A stretch of 64,000 nt of DNA from Acetobacteraceae bacterium AT-5844 (lineage in GTDB: Bacteria > Pseudomonadota > Alphaproteobacteria > Acetobacterales > Acetobacteraceae), in assembly GCA_000245075.1 (NCBI GenBank), contig JH599974.1, positions 147,404 to 211,403 on the forward strand, read 5' to 3'. Of the stretch, positions 25,714 to 34,682 are shown one piece after another (positions within the stretch are counted from its first letter, which is position 1; each line of letters begins with the position of its first letter). Made by a program: the position numbers and the translations under genes. The notes under the pieces were generated by a model. The model was not told the DNA's origin. It saw only the letters and a list, made by a program, of their open reading frames with translations, and searched no databases.

Positions 25714-26130
25714 TCATCGCGAGCAGCATTCCGCGCAAAGGTATTTTTACATAAGATAAATTATGCGCTTTCTTCTCGCCTCGCTGGAAGCAGCCTTGCT
25801 GGCAGGCCTGCCATCGCGGTGAAGCGCCCTAACCTCCTCTGAGACGCGCAAAAGTTTTCTAAGGCGGCTCAAGGGTTGTCCGGGTGTCGGGGGCCCCGCT
25901 GGCTTCGCCCTGGGCGATATCAGCGGTGGCGAAATGTGGCTGGAGATGTCAACGGCGTGGTACTTCGCCTCGGGCCGAAGCGCGAAGGCTTGATGCTCAC
26001 GCTAGGCGGCGGCGCCATGGAGATCTCCTTCCGCTAGCCGCAGGTCAATCCGTAGCCTTTAAATCCCCCTTTACGGGTCCCTTCCATCTTGTATGGTAGC
26101 ATACAAGAGCCGTAACGGGGAGGTAAGGAC
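25714..26130 (+). pseudogene. intergenic region with possible remnant of a small secreted-protein gene
   Basis: No intact gene. A short frame at 25763-25822 encodes MRFLLASLEAALLAGLPSR and stops, and looks like a signal peptide cut short. A second, out-of-frame segment at 25942-26037 reads GDVNGVVLRLGPKREG and then LMLTLGGGAMEISFR before a stop, which looks like the C-terminal strand of a real protein. Together they suggest a decayed gene of roughly 90 codons, but I cannot name the family, and chance is not excluded. The last part of the gap carries a perfect palindrome at 26088-26107 and the promoter of the GntR gene. Confidence 0.3.
26088..26107. promoter_or_regulatory. perfect inverted repeat, likely GntR operator
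   Basis: CTTGTATG (26088-26095), GTAG, CATACAAG (26100-26107): a perfect eight-base inverted repeat located 23 bases before the start of a GntR/FCD regulator gene. Autoregulation by that protein is the obvious inference. Confidence 0.7.
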
Positions 26131-26844
26131 ATGCTCGCGGAAATTCTAAAGCCGCTTCAGGTGAGCCCTGGCGGCGGCCCAATGGGTCAGCAGGTCGTCA
26201 GCCTCCTCCGCGATAAGATCGTCACCAACGAACTCCCCCCCGGCCAGGGTCTTTCCGAAAGCGACCTCGCCAGCCTGCTGGGCGTGAGCCGCCAGCCGGT
26301 ACGGGAAGCACTGATCCGTCTGGCGGAAGGCGGCCTTGTTCGCATCCTGCCACAGCGGGGCACCACCGTATCCCGCATCTCCCTCTCCCAGGTGGCAGGC
26401 GGGCGCTTCGTGCGCGACGCCGTGGAACGCGCCGTGGTCCGCCTTGCCGCGCTGGATGCGGACAGCGCCGCCATCGATGCCATGCACAGCCTGATCGATC
26501 GGCAGGAAGAAGCCATCCGCCGGGAGGACCACCGCGCCTTCCTGGAGTTTGACGACGCGCTTCACCTGAGTTTCGCGGAAGCGATGGGGCAGAAAAGTGC
26601 CTGGTCCACGCTGGCCGATGTCAAGCTGCAGATGGACCGCGTGCGCTATCTGAGCCTTCCCACCGATGCCACACCCAGTCGCGTGCTCATCGCGCAGCAT
26701 CGCGCCATCGTCGCCGCCATCGCAAGGCGCGATCCCGATGCGGCCGAGGAAGCCATGCGGCAGCATCTGTCGGAAATCCTCGCCTCGCTGCCACGCATCG
26801 TGCAGCGCCTGCCTGATTATTTCGAGACGGTGGAACAGCCATGA
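26131..26844 (+). CDS. GntR family (FCD) regulator of the hexuronate operon
   Basis: A 237-residue regulator with an N-terminal winged helix (GQGLSESDLASLLGVSRQPV and REALIRLAEGGLVRILPQRG) and a C-terminal FCD ligand domain (RFVRDAVERAVVRLAA, FLEFDDALHLSFAEA, VLIAQHRAIVAAIARRD, where the Asp and His residues bind metal). This is the FadR/UxuR type. Its stop overlaps the fructuronate reductase gene (ATGA), so it likely controls the uxuB, permease and uxuA genes downstream in response to a hexuronate intermediate. A perfect palindrome precedes the gene. Confidence 0.92.
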   Translation: MLAEILKPLQVSPGGGPMGQQVVSLLRDKIVTNELPPGQGLSESDLASLLGVSRQPVREALIRLAEGGLVRILPQRGTTVSRISLSQVAGGRFVRDAVERAVVRLAALDADSAAIDAMHSLIDRQEEAIRREDHRAFLEFDDALHLSFAEAMGQKSAWSTLADVKLQMDRVRYLSLPTDATPSRVLIAQHRAIVAAIARRDPDAAEEAMRQHLSEILASLPRIVQRLPDYFETVEQP

Positions 26845-28307
26845 ACCCGCCTCGCCTTTCCACGGCCAGCCTGCCGTGCCTGCCTTCCGTCGTCCGTCGC
26901 CCTGCCTATGATCGCGCTGCCCTGGGCATCGGTATCGCACATCTGGGCCTCGGCGCTTTCCACCGCGCGCATCAGGCGGTCTTTACTGATGAGCGGATCG
27001 CCGCAGGCGAAACGGATTGGGGCATTTCCGGCATGAGCCTGCGCTCGCCCGCCGTGCGGAACGCGCTGGCACCGCAGGATGGGCTGTACACGGTGCTGGA
27101 GCGCGGCCCGGCTGGCGACAGCGCCCGCATCATCGGCAGCGTGGCCGAAGTCCTGACCGTTCCCGAGCAGCCGGACCGCGCCATGGCCCGCCTGACCGAT
27201 GCTTCCACACGGATCATCAGCCTGACCGTGACGGAGAAGGCCTATTGCCGAGCCGCCGATGGCGGGCTGGACCACGCCCACCCCGATATCAACCGCGACC
27301 TCACCGGCGATGCCTTCCCACGGAGCGTACCAGGCCTGCTGGTGGAGGCGCTGCGTCGCCGCCGGGCTGCCAAGGCTCCGCCCTGCACCGTTCTCTGCTG
27401 TGACAATCTTCCGCGGAACGGCGAGACGGTCGGACGGCTCACCGAAGCCTTCGCCATGCGGCGCGATCCACAGCTTGCCGCCTGGATACGGACGGAGGTG
27501 GCGTTCCCCTCGACCATGGTGGACCGCATTGTGCCTTCCACCCAGGATGAAGACCGCGCTGCCGTCGCCGCCCTGGGTTATGCCGATGCATGGCCCGTGG
27601 TGGCCGAACCTTTCACGCAATGGGTGATAGAAGATCGCTTCAGCGGCCCCCGTCCGCGGTGGGAAGCGGCCGGCGCGCTGCTGGTCGACGATGTCCACGT
27701 CTATGAGCTGATGAAGCTGCGTTGCTTGAACGGCGCGCACTCCACCCTGGCCTATCTGGGGGCGTTGGCAGGGACGGAAACGGTTTCGGAGGCCATGGCG
27801 GAACCGGCACTCGCCGGCTTCCTGTCCAGGCTGTGGCGGGAGGACCTGCTACCTACCCTCCCCGCCACCCCCGGCGTCGACCTCAGCGCCTATACGGCAC
27901 AGCTCGCCGACCGCTTCCGCAATCCCCGCATCCGTCACCGCCTGCTGCAGATTGCGATGGATGGGTCGCAGAAGCTGCCACAACGCCTGCTGGGCCCGGC
28001 GCTGGAGCGTCTTCGGGCCGGGGCCATGCCCCGCGCCATCGCTATCGCTGTGGCGGGCTGGATGGCTTTCCTGCTCGGCGCGGATGAGCGTGGCGGCCAG
28101 CACGAGATCGACGACCCCATGAGCGAGCGCCTTGTCATGGCGGCCCGGACGGCCGGCCGTGACGCAACCGCTCTCTCGAACGCGCTCCTCGCCATTCGCG
28201 ACATCTTCCCGGGCGAACTGGCGGAGCATGAGGGCTTCCGCCGTGAGGTTCGTTCAGCGCTGGATGCCCTGCTGACAAGGGGCGTGCGCGCCAGCCTGCA
28301 TTCCTAG
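26841..28307 (+). CDS. uxuB: fructuronate reductase, mannitol dehydrogenase family
   Basis: A 488-residue NAD-dependent polyol/hexonate dehydrogenase. The N-terminal Rossmann part begins GIGIAHLGLGAFHRAHQAV, and the catalytic signature of long-chain secondary alcohol dehydrogenases is seen at MKLRCLNGAHSTLAYLG (Lys, Asn and His near residues 293-302). Family members interconvert D-fructuronate and D-mannonate, D-mannitol and D-fructose, or D-altronate and tagaturonate. The neighbouring mannonate dehydratase gene argues for fructuronate reductase. Start overlaps the regulator gene as ATGA. Confidence 0.88.
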   Translation: MNPPRLSTASLPCLPSVVRRPAYDRAALGIGIAHLGLGAFHRAHQAVFTDERIAAGETDWGISGMSLRSPAVRNALAPQDGLYTVLERGPAGDSARIIGSVAEVLTVPEQPDRAMARLTDASTRIISLTVTEKAYCRAADGGLDHAHPDINRDLTGDAFPRSVPGLLVEALRRRRAAKAPPCTVLCCDNLPRNGETVGRLTEAFAMRRDPQLAAWIRTEVAFPSTMVDRIVPSTQDEDRAAVAALGYADAWPVVAEPFTQWVIEDRFSGPRPRWEAAGALLVDDVHVYELMKLRCLNGAHSTLAYLGALAGTETVSEAMAEPALAGFLSRLWREDLLPTLPATPGVDLSAYTAQLADRFRNPRIRHRLLQIAMDGSQKLPQRLLGPALERLRAGAMPRAIAIAVAGWMAFLLGADERGGQHEIDDPMSERLVMAARTAGRDATALSNALLAIRDIFPGELAEHEGFRREVRSALDALLTRGVRASLHS

Positions 28308-28323
28308 CGGAGGCCCCCTCCGC
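28307..28323 (+). terminator. short hairpin after uxuB
   Basis: GCGGAGG pairs with CCTCCGC around a three-base loop, directly at the stop codon of uxuB. No T tract follows; it may reduce read-through into the permease gene or only stabilise the transcript. Confidence 0.3.
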
Positions 28324-28354
28324 CGGCGTTCAAGACATAATAAGGAACAAGGAT

Positions 28355-29677
28355 ATGTCCCAGACCACAGCGGATGCGGCGTCTGTCGCGGCGCCCGCTC
28401 CTACACCCGCCATGCTCCGCAAGGTGGCCATCGCCTCCTGCATCGGTAGCACGGTGGAATGGTATGACTTCTTCATCTATGCCACCGCTTCGGCACTGGT
28501 CTTCAACAAGCTGTTCTTCCCGGATCTCAGCCCGCTCGTCGGCTCCCTCGTCGCACTCGGCACCTATGCGGCAGGCTTTGTGGCGCGCCCTATTGGCGGT
28601 CTTGTCTTTGGCATTATCGGAGACCGGAAGGGCCGCAAATCCGCCCTCGTCGCCACACTGCTGATGGTCGGTATCGCCACCTTCATCGTCGGTCTGCTGC
28701 CGACCTATGAAACCATCGGCTCCGCGGGCGCCATCGTGCTGGTCATCGTGCGGCTCATCCACGGCTTTGGCATCGGCGGCGAGCAGGGCAATGCCATTCT
28801 CATCACCTGCGAACATGCGCCGCCGCAGGAGCGCGGTTTCTACGGCTCCCTGGTGCAGCTCGGCGCGCCCGCGGGCTTCGTCCTGCCGCTTGGCATCTTT
28901 GCCCTGCTGACCTCCACACTTTCGGAGGAAGCATTCATGAGCTGGGGCTGGCGCATTCCGTTCCTGCTGAGCGCGGTGCTCGTGGCTATCGGCATGTATA
29001 TCCGCCTGCACCTCTCTGAATCCCCGCTCTTCAAGCATCAGACGGGGCCGAAGGAGAGCAATCCGCTGGGACGGATGCTGCGGGAATACCCCCGCGCTGT
29101 CGTTCTGGGCATCGGTGCCAAGCTGCTGGAGGCGACGGTTTTCACCACCTACGCCGTGATCCTGACCGCCTACGCCGTCAGCCAGGGCGTGCCGCGCGCC
29201 GTCATGACGGAAGCCACACTGATCGCCATCGTCATCGAATTGCTGACGCTGCCGCTCTTCGGTGCCTTGTCGGATCGCTGGGGCCGGAAACCGGTTTACC
29301 TGCTGGGCGCCCTGATCAACCTGCTGCTGGTGTTTCCCACCTTCTGGATCGTCTATGCCGGGCGGCAGGATATGATCTGGCTGCTTCTGGTCGGCACGCT
29401 GGCCCTCGGCCACTCTGCCATGTACGCTCCGCAGGCCGCTTTCTTCTCCGAACTGTTCCCGACCCGTATGCGGGCCAGCGGCATCTCCTTCGTGCAGCAG
29501 ATTGGCGCGCTGATCGGCTCGGTGGGCACGCTGGGCGCGGGTTGGCTGCTCGCCCTTGGCGGTGGCGCGCCCTGGCTGCTGGCCGGCTATATCGCGATCG
29601 TCGCGCTCATCACCCTCGCCTGCACCGCCGCCCTGCCTGAAACCGCCATCCGCCGCATCGGCGGCGCTGAAACCTAA
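28355..29677 (+). CDS. MHS-family MFS permease
   Basis: A 440-residue, 12-helix permease of the metabolite:proton symporter branch of MFS. Signatures are [18 protein letters not shown] in the first helix, [18 protein letters not shown] in the loop after helix 2, [16 protein letters not shown], and [14 protein letters not shown] between helices 8 and 9. Other members move alpha-ketoglutarate, shikimate, proline/betaine or aromatic acids. Its position between uxuB and uxuA suggests uptake of a hexuronate or related sugar acid, but the MHS branch is not typical for that job, so the substrate remains open. Confidence 0.9.
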   Translation: MSQTTADAASVAAPAPTPAMLRKVAIASCIGSTVEWYDFFIYATASALVFNKLFFPDLSPLVGSLVALGTYAAGFVARPIGGLVFGIIGDRKGRKSALVATLLMVGIATFIVGLLPTYETIGSAGAIVLVIVRLIHGFGIGGEQGNAILITCEHAPPQERGFYGSLVQLGAPAGFVLPLGIFALLTSTLSEEAFMSWGWRIPFLLSAVLVAIGMYIRLHLSESPLFKHQTGPKESNPLGRMLREYPRAVVLGIGAKLLEATVFTTYAVILTAYAVSQGVPRAVMTEATLIAIVIELLTLPLFGALSDRWGRKPVYLLGALINLLLVFPTFWIVYAGRQDMIWLLLVGTLALGHSAMYAPQAAFFSELFPTRMRASGISFVQQIGALIGSVGTLGAGWLLALGGGAPWLLAGYIAIVALITLACTAALPETAIRRIGGAET

Positions 29678-29696
29678 CCCGACAGGAGTTCCCGAG

Positions 29697-30887
29697 ATGC
29701 TGCAAACCTGGCGTTGGTTTGGTCCGGACGATCCCGTGACGCTCGAGCATGTCCGGCAGGCGGGCGCGACGGGCGTGGTCAGTGCACTGCATCACATCAA
29801 TCAGGGCCGCGCCTGGCCGGAAGACGAAGTCTTGAAGCGCAAGGCCGTCATCGAGCAGGCAGGTCTGAGCTGGGATGTGGTCGAGAGCATCGCGGTCCAT
29901 GAGGATATCAAGACCCGTACCGGCGACTTCCGCACGCGTATTGAGGAGTACAAGCAATCCATCCGGGCCGTGGCGCGCGGCGGCGTGAAGACCATCTGCT
30001 ACAACTTCATGGCCATCACGGATTGGACGCGCACGGATCTGGAATGGCGCCTGCCCAATGGCGGCTACGCCCTGCGCTTCGACTGGACGGATATCGCGGT
30101 GTACGACCTCTTCGTACTCCGCCGCCCGGGCGCCGAGGCTGATCACCCCGAGGCACGCCGCAAGGCGGCGGAGGCGCGCTTCAAAAGCATGTCGGAGAGC
30201 GACCTCGACGAGCTCGAGAAACTGATGATCGACTGGCTGCCAGCGCGGGAATTCGTCTACGACCGTGCTGGCTTCCAAAAGATGCTGGACATATACCGCG
30301 ACATCGGCCGAGACGGCGTACAGCAACATCTCATCGACTTCGTGAAGGAGATCGCGCCTGTCGCGGCCGAGGAAGGTGCACGCCTCTGCATCCATCCGGA
30401 CGACCCCTCCTTCCCCATTTTCGGCATGCCTCGTGTCATGTCCACCGCTGAGGACGCTCGTACCCTGCTCGGTGCCATCCCTGAGCAGGCGAACGGGCTC
30501 ACCCTTTGCACCGGCGCCTTCGGCAGCAATGCAGACAATGATCTCGTGGCCATGGCGGAAGAATTCGGGCCTCGCATCCATTTCGCGCATCTGCGCAACG
30601 TCACGATCGAGCCGGACGGCTCCTTCTACGAAGCGGACCATCTTGACGGTCATACCGATATGGTCCGGGTGGTAGCCGCCCTGATGAAGGAGGAGGACCG
30701 CCGCGCAGCGGAGGGGCGCCCCGACGCCGTTATCCCCATGCGCCCTGACCATGGCCACCTGCTGGTGGACGACATCGGCAAACGCGTGAACCCCGGCTAT
30801 TCCTGCATCGGCCGCCTGAAGGGCCTGGCGGAACTGCGAGGCGTCATGCGCACCGTCGATGCCTTCCGTAAGCAGGGGCTGAACTGA
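29697..30887 (+). CDS. uxuA: mannonate dehydratase
   Basis: A 396-residue UxuA-family enzyme that dehydrates D-mannonate to 2-dehydro-3-deoxy-D-gluconate in the cytoplasm. Visible features are [20 protein letters not shown] at the start, [51 protein letters not shown] and [16 protein letters not shown] with metal-binding Cys/His candidates, and [15 protein letters not shown] near the end. The start is set by AGGAG at 29684-29688. It completes a hexuronate route together with uxuB; the kinase and aldolase needed after 2-keto-3-deoxygluconate are not adjacent. Confidence 0.94.
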   Translation: MLQTWRWFGPDDPVTLEHVRQAGATGVVSALHHINQGRAWPEDEVLKRKAVIEQAGLSWDVVESIAVHEDIKTRTGDFRTRIEEYKQSIRAVARGGVKTICYNFMAITDWTRTDLEWRLPNGGYALRFDWTDIAVYDLFVLRRPGAEADHPEARRKAAEARFKSMSESDLDELEKLMIDWLPAREFVYDRAGFQKMLDIYRDIGRDGVQQHLIDFVKEIAPVAAEEGARLCIHPDDPSFPIFGMPRVMSTAEDARTLLGAIPEQANGLTLCTGAFGSNADNDLVAMAEEFGPRIHFAHLRNVTIEPDGSFYEADHLDGHTDMVRVVAALMKEEDRRAAEGRPDAVIPMRPDHGHLLVDDIGKRVNPGYSCIGRLKGLAELRGVMRTVDAFRKQGLN

Positions 30888-30896
30888 AGCCCTGCG

Positions 30897-30918
30897 GGCC
30901 GCCGCGCGTGCGGCGGCC
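30897..30918 (+). terminator. GC-rich hairpin after uxuA
   Basis: GGCCGCCGC (30897-30905) pairs perfectly with GCGGCGGCC (30910-30918) around a GCGT loop, ten bases past the uxuA stop. No T run follows. Confidence 0.5.
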
Positions 30919-31029
30919 TAACGGAATGTGTTGAACAGCACACCACATCGCTGGATAATCAGGAGAACCGCCGGCAGGCGGCGAGACAGCACGATCCCTC
31001 AGTAGCAGCACTCGCAGGGAGATGGCACG

Positions 31030-31950
31030 ATGTCCGCCAAGCAAGACATCGAAGAGGCATCGTCCGGCCTTACGGCCATCACGCAGCTGGAAATCGACCA
31101 GCGCGTCTTCGACCTCTACGACGAATACTGCCACGGCCATATCGACCGGCGGACGTTCCTCCAACGGGCGTCTGTCGTCACCGCTGGCGGCCTTGCCATG
31201 GCGCAAGCCTTGCTGCCCCGCTACGCGCAAGCGCAGACCGTTTCCTTCACCGATGCGCGGATCAAGGCGCGGTATGTGACCTACCCCTCACCCGGCGGCA
31301 ACTCCGGTACGATGCGGGGCTACCTGGTGCAGCCTGAGGGTAACGGCCCCTTCCCCGCCGTTCTCGTCCTGCACGAAAATCGCGGGCTCAACCCCTATAT
31401 CGAAGATGTGGCGCGGCGGCTCGCGATCGAGGGCTTTCTGGCCCTGGCACCGGACGGCCTGTTCCCGGTTGGCGGTTATCCCGGCAATGACGATGATGGC
31501 CGCGCCCTTCAGGCAGGGCTCGACCAGGGCAAGCTGAGGACGGACATGCTCAACAGCGCCCGCTTCCTGAAGGCGCATGCGCTGTCTTCCGGCAAGCTGG
31601 GGGTCACGGGCTTCTGCTGGGGCGGCAGCACGACCAATGCGCTCGCCGTGGCCCTGGGCGCCGACCTGCAGGCCGGCGTTCCTTTCTACGGCGCGGCGGC
31701 AGAAACCGCTTCGGTGCCCGCCATCAAGGCACCCCTTCTGATTCAGTATGCGGAGCACGATCAGCGCATCAACGCCATGTGGCCGGCTTTCGAAGCGGCG
31801 CTGAAAGCCAATGGCGTGCCCTATGAGATGCATATCTATCCCGGCACCCAACACGGCTTTCACAACAACTCCACGCCGCGCTACGACGAGGCAGCAGCCC
31901 AGCTGGCCTGGAGCCGCACCATCGCTTTCTTCAAGCGGCTGCTGGACTAA
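31030..31950 (+). CDS. dienelactone hydrolase family protein with Tat-like leader
   Basis: A 306-residue alpha/beta hydrolase. The first 70 residues are unusual for the family: a polar stretch, then a twin-arginine-type segment DRRTFLQRASVVTAGGLAMA and a cleavage-like PRYAQAQ, so export by Tat is likely even though the leader starts far inside the protein. The dienelactone hydrolase domain has VLHENRGLNPYIEDVARRLA (with the conserved Glu), nucleophile Cys196 in GFCWGGSTT, Asp244 in AEHDQRIN and His275 in GTQHGFHN. It hydrolyses ester or lactone bonds; a sugar lactone is one possibility given the hexuronate genes upstream. Transcribed in the same direction as uxuA, after a 142-base gap. Confidence 0.88.
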   Translation: MSAKQDIEEASSGLTAITQLEIDQRVFDLYDEYCHGHIDRRTFLQRASVVTAGGLAMAQALLPRYAQAQTVSFTDARIKARYVTYPSPGGNSGTMRGYLVQPEGNGPFPAVLVLHENRGLNPYIEDVARRLAIEGFLALAPDGLFPVGGYPGNDDDGRALQAGLDQGKLRTDMLNSARFLKAHALSSGKLGVTGFCWGGSTTNALAVALGADLQAGVPFYGAAAETASVPAIKAPLLIQYAEHDQRINAMWPAFEAALKANGVPYEMHIYPGTQHGFHNNSTPRYDEAAAQLAWSRTIAFFKRLLD

Positions 31951-31974
31951 CGCCAGCCTCGCGCGGGCCTGCCG

Positions 31975-32829
31975 CTAAGCGCCAAGCGCGAGGATGCGCT
32001 CCGCCATGCGGAGATGCATCCGCTCCACCATCTTGCCCTCGATGGAAATCACGCCGGCGTCCGGAGCACTGGCAAAAGCTGCGCGTACCGAGCGGGCCCA
32101 GGCAATCTGCGCCTCATCCGGCATGAAGGCCGTATTCACCGCCTCCACCTGCGCCGGATGGATGCAGAGCTTGCCGCTGAAGCCATCGCGCACGGCGTGG
32201 CGGATCTCCCGCATCAGCCCGGTCTCGTCGCGAGGGTCGGGAAAGGGCGTGTCGAGCACCTGAAGGCCCGCCGCCGCTGCCGCAATCAACAAGGCGGCCC
32301 GAGCATGGGCAACCGGCGCCGGATACACCCCGCCCTCCCCGCGTGGCAGGACATTAAGTTCCGCGGAGAGATCTTCCGCACCGAAGCACAGGGCCCGCAG
32401 GCGCGCCGGAGCACCCCGATAATCCAGATGATGCAAGGAGCCGGCGGTCTCCGTCACCAAGGCGAGGACGCCGATGCCGCCATGCGGTAGCCCGGCTGAA
32501 GCCTCCAGCGCCTCCAGGTGATGATCGAGGGCTACCAGATCGGCAATGCCGGTACATTTCGGCAGCATGATCGCCGCGGGGCGTCCCGGCACCACGGCAG
32601 CTAGATCGTCAAGATACCACTGGCTGCCGCGCGCATTGATACGAACGATGACACCATCCCTGCCCTGAACCGGCAGAACGGATGCCAGCGCCTGGCGCGC
32701 CACCTCTTTATTGCCCGGCCCCACCGCATCCTCGAGATCCAGCACCACCGCGTCCGCACTGCTCTCCAGCGCCTTCGTAACCTTGCGCGGCTGATCGGCG
32801 GGGGCGAAGAGCAGGCTGCGAAGCTTCAT
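31975..32829 (-). CDS. HpcH/HpaI-CitE family CoA-ester lyase
   Basis: A 284-residue CitE-like aldolase/lyase. MKLRSLLFAPADQPRKVTKAL and the metal-binding ADAVVLDLEDAVGPGNKEVAR are typical, as are VIVRINARGSQWYLDDLAAV, IMLPKCT, LALVTETAGSLHHL (catalytic Glu) and SGKLCIHPAQVEAVNTAFMP. Such enzymes split citramalyl-CoA, malyl-CoA or 3-hydroxy-3-methylglutaryl-like CoA esters into acetyl-CoA and an oxo acid. The gene overlaps the MaoC hydratase gene upstream by four bases and forms an operon with it and a CoA transferase, which fits an itaconate/mesaconate-type route with this enzyme as the final citramalyl-CoA lyase. Confidence 0.88.
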   Translation of the reverse strand: MKLRSLLFAPADQPRKVTKALESSADAVVLDLEDAVGPGNKEVARQALASVLPVQGRDGVIVRINARGSQWYLDDLAAVVPGRPAAIMLPKCTGIADLVALDHHLEALEASAGLPHGGIGVLALVTETAGSLHHLDYRGAPARLRALCFGAEDLSAELNVLPRGEGGVYPAPVAHARAALLIAAAAAGLQVLDTPFPDPRDETGLMREIRHAVRDGFSGKLCIHPAQVEAVNTAFMPDEAQIAWARSVRAAFASAPDAGVISIEGKMVERMHLRMAERILALGA

Positions 32830-33281
32830 GTCTCGGGTGTCCTCCGTACCAGCGCCGCGCGCTCGCAGCGGGCGACCAGGGTGTCCGACTGATTGAAAGC
32901 CTCGTGCCGAAGGGTGACGATACCGGCATCGGGGCGGGAGCGGCTTGCGCGAAGGCTTATCACGGTCGTCAGCACACGCAAGGTGTCGCCGGCGAAGACC
33001 GGGGCGGGAAAGCGCACATCATCCATGCCGAGATTGGCGATGGCCGTGCCATTGGTCGTATTGTGCACGCTCATGCCGATCATCAGGCCAAGGGTGAAAA
33101 GCGAGTTCACCAGGGGCCGGCCGAATTCGGTGCCCTTCATGTATTCGGCATCCAGGTGCAGGCGCGCGACATTCATGGTCATGCCACTGAACATCACGTT
33201 ATCCGCCTCGGTCACCGTGCGGCGCCATTCCGCATCGATCACCTGCCCTTCCTGGAACTCGTCAAAATACAGCCCCGCCAT
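32826..33281 (-). CDS. MaoC family dehydratase/hydratase
   Basis: A 151-residue single hot-dog-fold hydratase. The pattern FDEFQEGQVIDAEWRRTVTE at the N-terminus, VNSLFTLGLMIGMSVHNTTN in the central helix, and DDVRFPAPVFAGDTLRVLT are typical of MaoC-like 2-enoyl-CoA or mesaconyl-CoA hydratases. Its stop overlaps the lyase gene (ATGA), and the CoA transferase gene ends 18 bases upstream of its start. As the middle enzyme of a CoA transferase/hydratase/lyase set it would hydrate an unsaturated dicarboxylyl-CoA such as itaconyl- or mesaconyl-CoA. Confidence 0.87.
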   Translation of the reverse strand: MAGLYFDEFQEGQVIDAEWRRTVTEADNVMFSGMTMNVARLHLDAEYMKGTEFGRPLVNSLFTLGLMIGMSVHNTTNGTAIANLGMDDVRFPAPVFAGDTLRVLTTVISLRASRSRPDAGIVTLRHEAFNQSDTLVARCERAALVRRTPET

Positions 33282-33299
33282 GCGCTAATACCCCCTGGG

Positions 33300-34517
33300 T
33301 TACTCCGCCGCCGTGGCGACACCTTCATGCTGGCGCACCACACCTTTTTCGAGCAGCCGGTCGATATGTTCGGCTGCCAGCCCCGCCTCCTCCAGCACCT
33401 CGCGCGTATGCTCACCGAGCAAAGGCGCGAGGCGCGTAGGCTGAGGCTGGCTTGCGCCCCACCGCGCGCCCACCTTCAGGGACAGTACGGCGCCTTCAGC
33501 CGGATGTTGCCGCTGCTCGAAGAAGCCCACCGCCTGCAGGTGCGGGTCGTTCAGCAGGCCCTTCAGATCATGCATGGGGGTGTAGGGAATGTCGGCCTCC
33601 TGCAGCAGCGCGATCCATTCCTCCGTGCCACGCGTGCGGAAGATGCGCGCGGTTTCTGCGTAGATATCGTCGATATGCCGCGTCCGGCTGCCATGGCTCG
33701 CAAAGCGCGGATCGGCAGCCAGCTCGGGCCTCCCGATAGCGGCGAAGAATGATTGCCAGTGCCGGTCGTTGTAGATCAGGACACAGAGATGGCCGTCGGC
33801 GGTCCGGTACGGCCGGCGGTGCTGCGAGAGCAACCGGGGATAACCGCCAGCGTCGAGCGGCGGCTCGTAGCTCAGCCCGCCAAGATGGTCCCCCAGCACA
33901 AAGCCCGCCATGGTCTCGAACATCGGGATGTCGATTTCCTGGCCTTGTCCAGTCCGTTCCCGGTACCGCAGCGCCCCGAGCACGGCAATCACCACATGCA
34001 GCCCCACGATACGGTCCGCGATATTCACGGGTGCGTAGCGCGGCTCTCCTCCCCCGCTCGCCGCCATGAGCGCCGGTATCCCGGCGATCCCCTGCATCAA
34101 GTCGTCATAGGCCGGCCGCGCGGCGTAGGGCCCATCCTGCCCGAAGCCGAAGGCACCGGCATAGATGATGCCTGGATTGGCAGCGCGAACATCCTCATAA
34201 CCCAGGCCGAGCCGCGCCATCGCCTGGGGCCGGATATTGTGGATCAGCACATCCGCCGCCTCAGCCAGCCGCAGCAGCACCTCCCGGCCTTCGGTCGTCT
34301 TGAGGTCCACCACGATGCCGCGCTTGCTGCGGTTGGCGTGCAGAAACATGCCGCCCATTTCGCCGCTGCGGCTTGGGCCGACCTGGCGGATGATGTCGCC
34401 CTGCGGGCTTTCCACCTTGATGACGTCCGCGCCCATATCGCCGAGCAATGACGTCGCGTACGGCCCCATGACGACCGAGGTCAGGTCCAATATCCGGATG
34501 CCGTCCAACGGGCCCAT
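33300..34517 (-). CDS. CaiB/BaiF family (class III) CoA transferase
   Basis: A 405-residue family III CoA transferase. It opens with GPLDGIRILDLTSVVMGPYA, followed by LGDMGADVIKVESPQGD where the catalytic aspartate is expected later at the YDDLMQGIAG segment; NRSKRGIVVDLKTTEGREVL, the GYEDVRAANPGIIYAGAFGF stretch and the C-terminal LGEHTREVLEEAGL are also typical. It transfers CoA between carboxylic acids. As the first gene of an operon with a MaoC hydratase and a CitE-like lyase, and divergent from a LysR gene, it probably activates the dicarboxylate substrate. Confidence 0.92.
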   Translation of the reverse strand: MGPLDGIRILDLTSVVMGPYATSLLGDMGADVIKVESPQGDIIRQVGPSRSGEMGGMFLHANRSKRGIVVDLKTTEGREVLLRLAEAADVLIHNIRPQAMARLGLGYEDVRAANPGIIYAGAFGFGQDGPYAARPAYDDLMQGIAGIPALMAASGGGEPRYAPVNIADRIVGLHVVIAVLGALRYRERTGQGQEIDIPMFETMAGFVLGDHLGGLSYEPPLDAGGYPRLLSQHRRPYRTADGHLCVLIYNDRHWQSFFAAIGRPELAADPRFASHGSRTRHIDDIYAETARIFRTRGTEEWIALLQEADIPYTPMHDLKGLLNDPHLQAVGFFEQRQHPAEGAVLSLKVGARWGASQPQPTRLAPLLGEHTREVLEEAGLAAEHIDRLLEKGVVRQHEGVATAAE

Positions 34518-34632
34518 GGCTCAGCCCCGCTGCCCTGGAACGCCGTTGACGAAGGAAACCCGGTTTCGCGCGATGGGATCGGACATGAGAAACCCTCCGA
34601 AGGCGACATTGCGGCCGTGGCAGCAAGCAGTC

Positions 34633-34644
34633 CAATATGCATTG
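34633..34644. promoter_or_regulatory. dyad in LysR/CoA-transferase divergent region
   Basis: CAATATGCATTG has outer CAAT/ATTG arms around ATGC and lies between the divergent CoA transferase and LysR genes, where a LysR binding site is expected. The dyad is short. Confidence 0.3.
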
Positions 34645-34682
34645 CAGCCAATCTCGATAAGCAGGAGTTCTAAGTCGAAGAT

